This document shows, piece by piece, positions 43,181-52,336 of a stretch of 64,000 nt of DNA (the stretch's first letter is position 1; the number at the start of each line of letters is the position of its first letter). The DNA is from Myxococcales bacterium (lineage in GTDB: Bacteria > Myxococcota_A > Polyangia > Polyangiales > Polyangiaceae). The stretch is taken from the NCBI GenBank assembly GCA_016720545.1, contig JADKKK010000002.1, forward strand, positions 62,001 to 126,000, in the 5' to 3' direction. The position numbers and the translations under genes are program-made. The notes beneath the pieces are model-generated. The model was not told the origin of the DNA, searched no databases, and saw nothing but the letters and a program-made list of their open reading frames with translations.

Positions 43181-44706
43181 AGGTCGAGAGCGGGAGGCAG
43201 TCGCGCGGCGAGGTGACCCTCGAGGCGGACGTCGTCGTGGTCGGCACGGGGGCCGGCGGCAGCGTCGTGCTCCGCGAGTGTGCGCGCGCCGGCCTCTCGG
43301 TGATCGGGCTCGAAGAGGGCGGGCACCACACATGGCGCGACTTCTCGCAGCGCGAAGAGCAGATGTTCCCGAAGCTCTTCCAGGAGGGCGGCGGGCGGCT
43401 CACGCAGGACCGCGCCATCCGCGTCCTCCAGGGGCGTGGCGTCGGCGGCAGCACCGTGCACAACACGAACCTGTGCAAGCGGACGCCCGATCCCATCCTC
43501 GACCTCTGGGCAGAGAAATATGGCGTCTCGGGCGCGCGCCCGCGCGACCTCGCGAAGAGCTTCGAGGCGATCGAGCGCGATCTGTCGGTGGCGCCGATCC
43601 CCGAGGCCGCCGTGAACGCGAACAACGACCTGCTCCGGCGCGGCGCGGCGGCCCTCGGGTGGCGCGCGGGCGTGCTGATGCACAACCGGGTGGGCTGCCA
43701 GCAGAGCGGGTTCTGCGAGCTCGGCTGCGCCTACGACGCCAAGCAGAACGCGCTGAAGGTGCTCCTCCCCGACGCCGAGTCGCACGGCGCGCGGCTCTAC
43801 TCGGACGTGCGCGTGACGGAAATCACCACCCGCGACGGTCGCGCCACCGGCGTCCGCGGCGAAGCGCGCGGCGACGACGGCGAGACACTTGCACACTACA
43901 CGATTCGCGCGAGGGTCGTGGTGCTCGCGGCGAGCGCCGTCGGTTCGGCCGAGCTCGTCCTCGCGAGCGGCCTGCCCGATCCGCACAGGCAGGCGGGGAA
44001 GCGCCTGCGAATGCACCCGGGCGCCGTGGTCGCGGGGCTCTTCGAGCACGACGTCGCGGGCCACAAGGGCATCCCCCAGTCGGTGGAGTGCACCGAGCAC
44101 CTCTCGTTCGAGGAGGGGAGCCCGAAGCGCACCTGGATCATCCCGGCGTTCGCGCACCCGATCGGCACCGCCACCACCTTGCCGGGCTTTGGCAAGGCGC
44201 ACATGGCCGCGATGCGCCGCTACCGCAAGCTCGCGGTGCTCACCGCGATGCTGCACGACGAGACGGCCGGCGAGGTCGCGCCGCGGAGCGAGGGCTCATC
44301 GCCGAAGATCCAGTACCGCATGATCGAGGCCGATCGCGCCGCCCTCGCGCGGGGTCTGGTCGCGTGCGCGCGGCTCTTGTTCGCGGCCGGTGCGACGGAG
44401 GTCACGATCCCGGCGGTGCCGCCCGTCCGTGTCACGAGCGCCCGAGAGCTCGACGCCCTCGATACGTCGTTCGTTCGCCCTCACGGCGTTCCGCTCTCGG
44501 CAGTGCACCCCATGGGGACGCTGCGCCTGGGCGACGATCCACGCGTGTCGGTCGTGAGCTCGCAGGGCGAGCACCACCAGGTGGGAGGGCTCTTCGTCGC
44601 GGACGGCTCGCTCTTCCCCACGAGCCTCGGCGGGCCACCGCAGATCAGCATCTACGCGTTCGCGCTGCACCTCTCGCCGCACATCGTCGCGGCCGCGCGC
44701 CGCTGA
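43177..44706 (+). CDS. GMC-family FAD oxidoreductase
   Basis: 509 residues. Seen: dinucleotide-binding VVVVGTGAGGSVVLRECARA near 18, FAD-contact GRGVGGSTVHNTNLC near 87, the cysteine-rich CQQSGFCELGCAYDAKQNAL near 173, and the conserved catalytic-type HPMGTLRLG near 447 plus GGPPQISIYA at the end. These enzymes oxidise alcohols or sugars using FAD. The start is TTG 43177, four-nt overlap with the small subunit stop; no ATG or GTG is better placed. The cysteine block, possibly metal-binding, follows the GMC/cholesterol-oxidase-like subset. Substrate unknown. Confidence 0.9.
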   Translation: MKVESGRQSRGEVTLEADVVVVGTGAGGSVVLRECARAGLSVIGLEEGGHHTWRDFSQREEQMFPKLFQEGGGRLTQDRAIRVLQGRGVGGSTVHNTNLCKRTPDPILDLWAEKYGVSGARPRDLAKSFEAIERDLSVAPIPEAAVNANNDLLRRGAAALGWRAGVLMHNRVGCQQSGFCELGCAYDAKQNALKVLLPDAESHGARLYSDVRVTEITTRDGRATGVRGEARGDDGETLAHYTIRARVVVLAASAVGSAELVLASGLPDPHRQAGKRLRMHPGAVVAGLFEHDVAGHKGIPQSVECTEHLSFEEGSPKRTWIIPAFAHPIGTATTLPGFGKAHMAAMRRYRKLAVLTAMLHDETAGEVAPRSEGSSPKIQYRMIEADRAALARGLVACARLLFAAGATEVTIPAVPPVRVTSARELDALDTSFVRPHGVPLSAVHPMGTLRLGDDPRVSVVSSQGEHHQVGGLFVADGSLFPTSLGGPPQISIYAFALHLSPHIVAAARR

Positions 44707-44932
44707 AACCATGGTGGCGCGGCACATCGCGCGCCACGCCGGGAGGTGTGCAGCGCGCCGTGCCAGCGAGTGCCATCCGCGCGGCTTCGCGGGACCCTCA
44801 GCGTCGAATTCCCCTAATGATTCGGGGAGATCTGACGCGGCACGAACAGTGCTACAAGACTCCACGGGTGCCGACGACCGGCACACGGCTTCTCCTTCCC
44901 TTCGGCTCTCTCGCTCCCTTTACGAGGTCCCA

Positions 44933-45403
44933 TTGAAGCGATTTCTCCTCGCGGGCTCGGCGCTCACGGCCATCTTCCTCGCGGCCTGTCTCGTGGCCCC
45001 CACGGAGCCCGGTCCGGGCGGCGCCCCGGGGTGTAGCCCGGGCGAGCGCAGCTTCAACGGCGCCTGCCGGCAGGAGTGCACGGCCAACGGCAACTGCGAC
45101 CCCGGGCTCCGCTGTATGGACGTTGGGGGGAGCTCGTCGCTCTGCCTCGACTACGCCCAGTGCGGGTACTTGGGGAGCGACAGCGTCTGCGGCGAGCGAT
45201 CGGGATACGGCGGCTCGCCGTATCCCGACGTGACGATGCCCTACGGAGTGAACGACTGCGCCGGCGACGCGCGCTGGCTCCAGTCGCCTCCCTCGGCGGC
45301 GGGAGCCGCGTGTGGTGTGGAGCACTCCGTCACCCGCTGCACCCGGCGTGGCTCACGGTGCGAGCTGGTCCCGACGACCACTCGCGACGTCGCCGCCCCT
45401 TGA
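44933..45403 (+). CDS. Small lipoprotein with cysteine-rich region
   Basis: 156 residues, starting at TTG 44933 (GAGG upstream): MKRFLLAGSALTAIFLAACL, a clear lipoprotein signal. The mature part is Cys/Gly/Pro rich (CSPGERSFNGACRQECTANG, CDPGLRCMDVG), as in myxobacterial surface proteins with Cys-knot-like modules. The 226 nt before it (44707-44932) contain no recognisable gene. The stop overlaps the TTG start of the next gene. Function unknown. Confidence 0.72.
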   Translation: MKRFLLAGSALTAIFLAACLVAPTEPGPGGAPGCSPGERSFNGACRQECTANGNCDPGLRCMDVGGSSSLCLDYAQCGYLGSDSVCGERSGYGGSPYPDVTMPYGVNDCAGDARWLQSPPSAAGAACGVEHSVTRCTRRGSRCELVPTTTRDVAAP

Positions 45404-47115
45404 GCGTCCGCGCGGCGTCGAGTCTCCGCGCGGCGGTGCGGCCCCACGTCGTGCTGGCCATCGCCGCGGTCGCGGGGATCGTGCCGCTGTTCTTGGCTCG
45501 CCATCTGCCGATGTCGGACCTGCCGGAGCACGTCGCGGCCATGGCGACGATTCGGCACTACTGGGACCCCTCCTGGCGTTCGCAGGAGTACTTCACGCTC
45601 GCCCGCGTCAACGAGACCCCCTACTGGCTGTACCACGCGGTCGGCGCAGCGCTGTCCCTCGTCACGGGCAGCGCCGAGCGCGCAAACCTGGCGATGATGG
45701 CGCTCGTCGGGCTCGCCTATCCGTACGGGCTCCGGTCGCTCCTCGTCGCGCTTCGGCGCGATCCGCGTCTCGCGCTCTTCGGGCCGGCGCTCTTCTGGAC
45801 TCAGAACCTCACCGTCGGCCTGCTCAACTTCGTCGCCTCCGTGCCGCTCGTGCTCTTCGCGCTCGCGGAGGTGGTGCGGCAGTCGCGAGCGCCGACGCGG
45901 GCGCGGAGCTTCGGGCTCGCCGCGCTGTCGGTCGCGATCTTGTACTTGCACCTGTCTTCGTTCGCGTTGTTCCTGGCCCAGGCCGTCGTGCTCGGCGTCT
46001 TGCTCCCCGCTTTGCCCCGCGCGCGGCTCGCCAACTTCACGGCCCGGGCCGAGCTGCTGCGGCGCATGACGACGCTCCCCAAGCGCTTCGTGTGGCTGCT
46101 TCCCTCGCTCGCGTGCGCGGTGTCGTTCGCGCTCGCGGGCCGCGCCGGCGCCAACCACGAAGGCAAGGGGGGCATCGTCTACCAGCCGCGGCTCACCGTG
46201 CTCCGCAAGCTCCCTCAGTGGCTCTTCGACCTGTTCCGGACGAAGACGGACGACGTCCTCGGCTGGGCCCTCGTCGCGGTGCTCGTCGCGCTCCTTGTGC
46301 ACGGCCTCGGTGGGCGGGGCGAGCGCTGGCCCCAGGCGCCGGCGGGCTCCCGCTTGAAGGCCGTCCTGGCGAGGGTCGCGAAGCTCCGAGAGGTGCGTCC
46401 GTCGTGGCGGACCTGGCCGGCGCTCGCGCTCTTCGCCGTCGCGGCGGTGAACTATTTCACGATGCCTGCCCAGGTGGGCGCGTACGCGTTCTTGCTGGAC
46501 GTCCGAATGTCGGTGTTCTTCGCGGTCTTCGCCGTGCTGCTCCCCGCGCCGCGGAGGACCCGAAGCGCGCGCGCGCTTCACGGGCTCAGCTTCGCCCTCT
46601 CGATCGGCCTCGCGGCCAATGCCGCCTACGAGGTGCGCGCGTTCGAGCGCGAAGAGGTGGGCAATTTCGACGATCTCCTCCGGCGAATGCCGCGCGGCTC
46701 GCGGCTGCTGTCCCTCGACTACGCCGGATACTCCACCCGCGCGAACGCGAACGTCCTGCTCCACTACGGCAGCTACTACAGGGCGCGGTACGGGGGCATC
46801 GCGTCGTTTTCGTTCAGCGAGATGCCCCACTGGCCCGTTCACTACCGCCCCGAGTGGCTCCCGCCGAACCCCATGACATGGGGCGATCCGCGGGCCTTCG
46901 ACAACGCGCGCGACGGCGACTACTTCGACTTCGTCCTCACCCACGGCGACGTGCTCCCGTTCGCGGAGAGCCCACCCGGGCCCGAGTGGGAGATCGCCGG
47001 GGTCGCCCGCACGTTCCGCCTCTACCGAAAGGTGCGGGGGAGCGCGGAGCGCGCGCGCTCCTCGTCGTCGTCGTCGTCGTTCCCGTCGCCGTCGACGTCG
47101 TCCGGGCCTCCGTAG
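45400..47115 (+). CDS. Multi-pass membrane protein, possible glycosyltransferase-like
   Basis: 571 residues. At least nine hydrophobic segments are visible (VVLAIAAVAGIVPLFLA near 16, AMMALVGLAYPYGL, LTVGLLNFVASVPLVLFAL, LALFAVAAVNYF, FFAVFAVLLPAP). A soluble C-terminal stretch follows (VGNFDDLLRRMPRGSRLLSL, HWPVHYRPEWLPPN). This layout, with a conserved acidic residue early (LPMSDLPEHVA), recalls integral-membrane sugar transferases, but no signature settles it. The C-terminus holds a (TCG)n serine run. Start is TTG 45400 in a TTGA overlap. It is followed after 97 nt by the terminator-bearing region of the convergent gene. Confidence 0.7.
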   Translation: MSVRAASSLRAAVRPHVVLAIAAVAGIVPLFLARHLPMSDLPEHVAAMATIRHYWDPSWRSQEYFTLARVNETPYWLYHAVGAALSLVTGSAERANLAMMALVGLAYPYGLRSLLVALRRDPRLALFGPALFWTQNLTVGLLNFVASVPLVLFALAEVVRQSRAPTRARSFGLAALSVAILYLHLSSFALFLAQAVVLGVLLPALPRARLANFTARAELLRRMTTLPKRFVWLLPSLACAVSFALAGRAGANHEGKGGIVYQPRLTVLRKLPQWLFDLFRTKTDDVLGWALVAVLVALLVHGLGGRGERWPQAPAGSRLKAVLARVAKLREVRPSWRTWPALALFAVAAVNYFTMPAQVGAYAFLLDVRMSVFFAVFAVLLPAPRRTRSARALHGLSFALSIGLAANAAYEVRAFEREEVGNFDDLLRRMPRGSRLLSLDYAGYSTRANANVLLHYGSYYRARYGGIASFSFSEMPHWPVHYRPEWLPPNPMTWGDPRAFDNARDGDYFDFVLTHGDVLPFAESPPGPEWEIAGVARTFRLYRKVRGSAERARSSSSSSSFPSPSTSSGPP

Positions 47116-47148
47116 TCGCCCGCGGCGACGGAGCGCGCCGTGAGCGAC

Positions 47149-47191
47149 AAAAAAGCGAGACCCCCGGTCGCCGGTGCGAGCGGGGGTCTCG
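47149..47191 (-). terminator. Intrinsic terminator of the lipoprotein gene at 47213-48328
   Basis: A perfect 11-bp stem (CGAGACCCCCG with CGGGGGTCTCG, 47156-47166 and 47181-47191) around a 14-nt loop. On the minus strand it is followed within two nt by TTTTTT. The stem is strong and the orientation right for the gene ending at 47213. On the plus strand the A-run precedes the stem, so it would not work for the other gene. Confidence 0.85.
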
Positions 47192-47212
47192 GGCGTCAGG
47201 CGAGCTTGAGGG

Positions 47213-48328
47213 TCAGCCGCCGCTGGGCGCGTCGGCCGGGCCCGCGTCCGGGGTGGCCTTGCAGGGATCCGCGCCCACGGGGCCCGGGGGGACGACCTTC
47301 GTCGGCGGCTTCACGGCGGTGGCGGTGAAGCCGATGCCGATGGAGATGCCGTCACACTCGCCCGCGGCCGCGTTCGCGCCGTTCGCGCCGATGTCCGACG
47401 CCTGGCGGATCTGGGCCGCGATGTTGTCGAACGTGCTGCCCTCGCAGAGGGTCGTGGAGACGCGCCCGGCCACCTTGCGGAGCTCGCTGATGAGCTGCTC
47501 GGTGCCGAGGACTCCGGCGATGGTGCCCTCCGTCGCGTTGATGTCCGCGCCGGCCGGCTTCTTGAAGGAGATCGTCGCCTTGTTGATGTTGAGGTCGAGC
47601 GACGCGCCCTGGATCGAGAGGCTCAGGGTGACCGTCGCGTCCGAGCCGCTCACGAACACGCCCTTGTTCACGTAGGAGTCGCCGAACTTCACCTTCGAGC
47701 CGCCCGCGACGCTCTTGCCGTCCGCGAGGAGCGCGGGGAGGACCGACCACTCGTCGTTGCCGTCCCACTTCGGCGGGGCGGCCATCTCGCCGCCCGCGAA
47801 GAGCTGGCCGCTGAGGCCGGTGTTGGTCTGGGTCGCCTCGGCGTTCAGGCCCTTGGTCTCGATGATGACCGTGAAAGTGCCCTTCAGGAGGCTGTCGTTG
47901 ATCGACTTCGCCGCGTCGGGCGACGCCGTGGTGATGATGGGGAGGATGTTGGCGCCGAACGAGTTGTCGGTGCCGTCGGTGCCGTCGGCCTTCACCTTGG
48001 TGGGTGCGCCGCCCTTCAGCTTGCAGTGGTCGGCCGAGGTCGCCGTGGAGGCGACGCCGTCGATGTCGTACCCGTAGCTCTTCCACGCCGTCTGGCTCGG
48101 GGCGCCGCCTCGGTCGGTGTCGCCAAGCTGGATCGTCTTCAGCGCGTAGTACTTGAGGTCGGTCGAGGTGGTCGCCGCGCCTTCCTTGCCCGGCGGGCGC
48201 TTGGAGGCGCCGCCTGTCGAGGTGCCGCCGTCGCCCGTGGTGGCGGGGTCGGAGCTACAGCCCTGAACGCTAAAGATGGCGGTGGTAAGCCCAAGGCCAC
48301 ACAGGGCCAGTCCAGTAAAAAGCTTCAT
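47213..48328 (-). CDS. Predicted lipoprotein
   Basis: 371 residues. Signal peptide (LFTGLALCGLGLTTAIFSVQ) with lipobox VQGCSSDPA; linker rich in Gly/Thr; a large beta-rich mature domain (KYYALKTIQLGDTDRGGAP near 58, SLLKGTFTVIIETKGLNA near 145, VTLSLSIQGASLDLNIN near 232). No known family recognised. Start ATG 48328: GGAGG lies 9 nt upstream. A strong terminator follows at 47149-47191. The 357 nt between its start and dnaE (48329-48685) hold no obvious gene. Confidence 0.78.
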   Translation of the reverse strand: MKLFTGLALCGLGLTTAIFSVQGCSSDPATTGDGGTSTGGASKRPPGKEGAATTSTDLKYYALKTIQLGDTDRGGAPSQTAWKSYGYDIDGVASTATSADHCKLKGGAPTKVKADGTDGTDNSFGANILPIITTASPDAAKSINDSLLKGTFTVIIETKGLNAEATQTNTGLSGQLFAGGEMAAPPKWDGNDEWSVLPALLADGKSVAGGSKVKFGDSYVNKGVFVSGSDATVTLSLSIQGASLDLNINKATISFKKPAGADINATEGTIAGVLGTEQLISELRKVAGRVSTTLCEGSTFDNIAAQIRQASDIGANGANAAAGECDGISIGIGFTATAVKPPTKVVPPGPVGADPCKATPDAGPADAPSGG

Positions 48329-48685
48329 GCGAAAGTGCCTCCTCGAGAACGTGGACAAGCGAGATACGGGTGACGGCCGCTTCGAGCCGGAGTGTGAGCC
48401 GCGATCCCGCAGGCTCACCCGGCCTCCGTGAATCGTCTGTGTGCGGCACGTGAGCGACGGCTCCGCGACGCGAGCGCGACGCGGCAGAATACCGCTGGCC
48501 GCGCGCTCAATTCAAGCATTCCATGCCGATACACCCGACACCGTAGCCCATCGCGAGCGGCCGCGCCCTAACGCGGGGCGTCACTCGACGCTCGCTTCCG
48601 CGCCGCGCTCGTTCGTTGTCGCGCGCGCTCCTTCGTCTCTGCCGCTCCTTGTCTCATGCGGGGAAGGCTTGCTACCGGTGGTGCG

Positions 48686-51600
48686 ATGGCCGAGTTCGTC
48701 CACCTGCACGTGCACACGCAGTACTCGATGCTCGACGGGGCCATCAAAGTGAAGAACCTCGTCAAGCGCGTGGGCGCCGCCGGCATGAAGGCCGTCGCGG
48801 TCACCGACCACGGCAACATGTTCGGGGCGATCACCTTCTACAAGGCCGCGAAGGAGGCCGGCGTGCAGGCGATCCTCGGGTGCGAGCTCGAGATCGCCGC
48901 GCGCGGTCACGCCCACCACCTGCCGATGCTCGCCGCGTCGAACGAGGGCTACAAGAACCTCGTCTGGCTCGTGTCCCGAGGGCACGTCGCCCCCGAGGCG
49001 AGCGGGCCGGCCGGCGCGCCCACGCTCTCGCTCGACACGCTCGAGGGGCGCACCCGCGGCCTCGTCGCCACGACGGGCTGCATGGGCGGGGTGGTCGCGC
49101 AGGCCGTCCTCGAGGAGGGCGTCGAGGCTGGCTATCGCGCGCTCGGCCGGCTGAAGGAGCTGTTCGACCCGGGTAGCCTCTACGTCGAGCTGCAAGATCA
49201 CGGGCTGCCCGAGCAGCCCATCTTGAACGGGATCTTGTGCGACCTCGCGAAGCGCGTCGATCTGCCGCTCGTCGCGACCAACGACGTGCACTACGGAGCG
49301 CGGGACGACGCCGAGGCGCACCTCACGCTCTCGTGCATCAAGACGGGGCGCTCCTACCAAGACTCGAAGGACCGGCACCACGGCTCGAGCGAGATGTACC
49401 TCAAGAGCCCCGAGGAAATGGCGCGGCTCTTCGAGGGCCGCCCCGACGCCCTCCGGAGCACCCTCGAGATCGCGGAGCGCTGCTCGGCGCTCAAGCTGAA
49501 GCTCGGCGAGCCCATGCTCCCGAGCTTCCCCATCCCGGACGGCTTCGACAAGGGCGACGCCGAGGGGTACTTCCGTCACGTCTCGCGCGAGGGGCTCGAG
49601 GACCGCCTCCGCGAGCTCGCGCGCGCGGGAAAGCGCGTCGACCCCGAGACCTACCGGGCTCGCCTGCTCTGGGAGCTCGACGTCATCTGCAAGATGAAGT
49701 TCCCCGGGTACTTCCTCATCGTGTGGGACTTCATCCGCTTCGCGAAGCAGCAGGGCATCCCCGTGGGGCCCGGGCGCGGCTCCGGCGCGGGCTCGCTCGT
49801 CGCCTACTCGCTGCGCATCACCGACCTCGATCCGCTCCCGTACAACCTGCTCTTCGAGCGGTTCTTGAACCCGGAGCGGGTCAGCATGCCCGACTTCGAC
49901 ATCGATTTTTGTATGGACCGTCGCGACCAGGTGATCGCGTACGTGCAGCGGAAATACGGGGAAGAGAGCGTGGGGCAGATCGCCACGTTCGCCGAGCTGA
50001 AGGCCAAGAGCGTCATCAAGGACGTCGCGCGTGGGCTCTCGATCTCGCCGATGGACGCGCAGGCCATCGCCAACCTCATCCCCCAGAAGACGCCCGCCGA
50101 GACCTACACGATCGCCGAGAGCCTCGAGCTCGAGCCCAAGCTGCGCGCGCGCTTCGAGACCGAGCCCGTCACGCGGGAGCTGCTCACCCAGGCCCAGAAG
50201 CTCGAGGGGCTCACGCGGCACGCCGGCAAACACGCCGCGGGCGTCGTCATCGCCGAGGGCCCGCTGTGGGACCACGTGCCCGTGTTCCGCGACGAGAAGA
50301 CCGGCGCGTACGTCACGCAGTACTACAAGGACGACGTCGAGCAGGCTGGCCTCGTCAAGTTCGACTTCCTCGGCCTGAAGACGCTCACGGTCGTCGACAT
50401 CGCGCAGCGCCTCATCAACGCGCGCCCCGACGTCGTGCGGCGCGGCGTGCCGTTCGACGTGTCGGCCATCCCGCTCGACGACAAGGCCACCTACCAGCTC
50501 CTCGGCTCGGGCGAGACCAAGGGCGTGTTCCAGCTCGAGTCGAGCGGCATGCAGCAGCTCTTCAAAGACCTCCGCGCCGACTGCTTCGAGGACATCGTCG
50601 CCGCCGTGGCTCTCTACCGCCCCGGCCCGCTCGGCAGCGGCATGGTGAAGGACTTCGTCGACTGCAAGAACGGGCGCAAGGCGATCGCCAAGATGCACCC
50701 GCTCGTAGACCACCTGCTGCTCCCCACGTACGGCGTGATCGTCTACCAAGAGCAGGTCATGCAGATCGCGCAGGCGCTCGCGGGCTACACGCTCGGCGGC
50801 GCCGACCTCCTGCGGCGCGCGATGGGCAAGAAGAAGCCCGAGGAGATGGCCAAGCAGAAAGGGATCTTCCTCGAAGGAGCCCGTGGCCAGAACGTCGAGG
50901 AGAAGGACGCCGAGCACATCTTCGGCCTGCTCGAGTACTTCGCGGGCTATGGCTTCAACAAGAGCCACTCGGCGGCGTACGCGCTCATCACCTACCAGAC
51001 CGCCTACCTGAAGGCGCACTACCCGGTGGAGCTGCTCTGCGGCATCCTCACGAGCGACAAAGAGCGCATCGACAAGGTCGTGCGCACCGTCGCCGACGCG
51101 CGCGCGATGAGCATGACGGTGCTCCCGCCCGACGTGAACGAGAGCGACATCGATTTTAAGGTAGTCTACACGCATCCGGAGGGGAACCGCCGGGTCGGCC
51201 GGGCCGAGCGCGTGAAGGACCCGTGCGGGCCGCAGATCCGCTTCGGGCTCGGCGCGGTGCGCGGGCTCGGGGGCGCGGCGCTCGAGGCCCTGCTCGAGGC
51301 CCGCGCGGCGGGCGGTGCGTTCGCCGACCTGTTCGACTTCGGGTCGAGGGTCGACGCGAAGCGCATCAACAAGGGCGTCTTCGAGGCGCTCGTGCAGTGC
51401 GGCGCGTTCGATGGGGTGCTCTCGGTCGACGGGATCCACCGCGCGCGCGCCTTCGGCTCGATCGAGATCGCCCTCGAACGAAGCCGCTCTGCGAGCCGCG
51501 ACCGCGAGCGGGGCCAGACGAACCTCTTCGGGCTCTTCGACGCGGGCGCGCCGAAGGGGGCGGCGTCGTCGCGTGGCGACTACGTCGAGTGCGACGCGTG

Positions 51601-52288
51601 GGATCGCCGCGAGGCCCTGGTTCGCGAGCGGCAGTCGCTCGGGTTCTACGTGTCGGGCCACCCGCTCGAGCGGTACCTGCGCGGCGCGCACTCACTGGGG
51701 AAGCTCGGCGCCTCGCCCCTCTCCGAGCTCGCCGGCATGCAGGACTGGGCGCTCGTGAAGGTCGTGGGAATGGTGGAGGGCTACCGTGAGAAGATCCTCC
51801 GTGATGGCGGCGGCAAGATCGCCTTCTTCGAGATCGAGGACCTCACCGGTCGCGTGAACGTGAAGCTCCGCTCGAGCGCGATCGAGGCGTACGCGCACGT
51901 GCTCACCGCGGGCGAACCGGTCGTCGTCACGGGCAAGGTGAGCTTCCCGCGGCGAGACGAGGACGCGCCCGACGACGCCGACGACGGGCCCCGCGAACCC
52001 ACGCTCTTCTTCAACGAGGCCGTCCCACTCGCCGACGTGGTGCGGGCCGACACCCGCCAAGTGCAGATACGGCTCGGCGAGAAGCGGACCACCGAGCGCG
52101 AGCTCGCGCGCATGGCCGAGGTGCTCACGGCCTCGCCGGGCGACACGCAGGTGACCCTGATCGTCGCCCTCGCGGACGGCTCGGAGGCGCTCCTCGTGCT
52201 CGGACGCCGCTTTCGGGTCGAGGTGGGCGACACGGTGCTCTCCGGGCTCGAGCGGGTGTTCGGCGAGCAGGTCGCCGACCTCAGGTAG
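48686..52288 (+). CDS. dnaE: DNA polymerase III alpha subunit
   Basis: Replicative polymerase, 1,200 residues. Seen: N-terminal PHP domain (FVHLHVHTQYSMLDG near 4, AVTDHGNMFG near 40), palm active-site PDFDIDFCMDRR near 400 with the two Asp, the third Asp in KFDFLGLKTLTVVD near 558, AYALITYQTAYLKAHYP near 768, and an OB-fold near 1,020 (FFEIEDLTGRVNVKL). The PHP histidines are kept, which suggests residual metal binding. ATG 48686 begins MAEFVHLHVH; the ten extra codons upstream are not family-like. The 3' end is followed after 48 nt by the convergent MoxR gene. Confidence 0.97.
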   Translation: MAEFVHLHVHTQYSMLDGAIKVKNLVKRVGAAGMKAVAVTDHGNMFGAITFYKAAKEAGVQAILGCELEIAARGHAHHLPMLAASNEGYKNLVWLVSRGHVAPEASGPAGAPTLSLDTLEGRTRGLVATTGCMGGVVAQAVLEEGVEAGYRALGRLKELFDPGSLYVELQDHGLPEQPILNGILCDLAKRVDLPLVATNDVHYGARDDAEAHLTLSCIKTGRSYQDSKDRHHGSSEMYLKSPEEMARLFEGRPDALRSTLEIAERCSALKLKLGEPMLPSFPIPDGFDKGDAEGYFRHVSREGLEDRLRELARAGKRVDPETYRARLLWELDVICKMKFPGYFLIVWDFIRFAKQQGIPVGPGRGSGAGSLVAYSLRITDLDPLPYNLLFERFLNPERVSMPDFDIDFCMDRRDQVIAYVQRKYGEESVGQIATFAELKAKSVIKDVARGLSISPMDAQAIANLIPQKTPAETYTIAESLELEPKLRARFETEPVTRELLTQAQKLEGLTRHAGKHAAGVVIAEGPLWDHVPVFRDEKTGAYVTQYYKDDVEQAGLVKFDFLGLKTLTVVDIAQRLINARPDVVRRGVPFDVSAIPLDDKATYQLLGSGETKGVFQLESSGMQQLFKDLRADCFEDIVAAVALYRPGPLGSGMVKDFVDCKNGRKAIAKMHPLVDHLLLPTYGVIVYQEQVMQIAQALAGYTLGGADLLRRAMGKKKPEEMAKQKGIFLEGARGQNVEEKDAEHIFGLLEYFAGYGFNKSHSAAYALITYQTAYLKAHYPVELLCGILTSDKERIDKVVRTVADARAMSMTVLPPDVNESDIDFKVVYTHPEGNRRVGRAERVKDPCGPQIRFGLGAVRGLGGAALEALLEARAAGGAFADLFDFGSRVDAKRINKGVFEALVQCGAFDGVLSVDGIHRARAFGSIEIALERSRSASRDRERGQTNLFGLFDAGAPKGAASSRGDYVECDAWDRREALVRERQSLGFYVSGHPLERYLRGAHSLGKLGASPLSELAGMQDWALVKVVGMVEGYREKILRDGGGKIAFFEIEDLTGRVNVKLRSSAIEAYAHVLTAGEPVVVTGKVSFPRRDEDAPDDADDGPREPTLFFNEAVPLADVVRADTRQVQIRLGEKRTTERELARMAEVLTASPGDTQVTLIVALADGSEALLVLGRRFRVEVGDTVLSGLERVFGEQVADLR

Positions 52289-52336
52289 CGACGGCGCGAC
52301 CAGCGCGCCGCGCCGAAGGGGCCGCGTCGCGCAGCC

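Noticed and set aside
44800..44845. CCCCTAATGATTCGGGG hairpin as terminator after the GMC gene
   Set aside because: Short stem with no U-tract on either strand.
48581..51691. A 1,036-codon open frame antisense to dnaE
   Set aside because: Product of the strong third-position GC bias; dnaE motifs are complete on the other strand.
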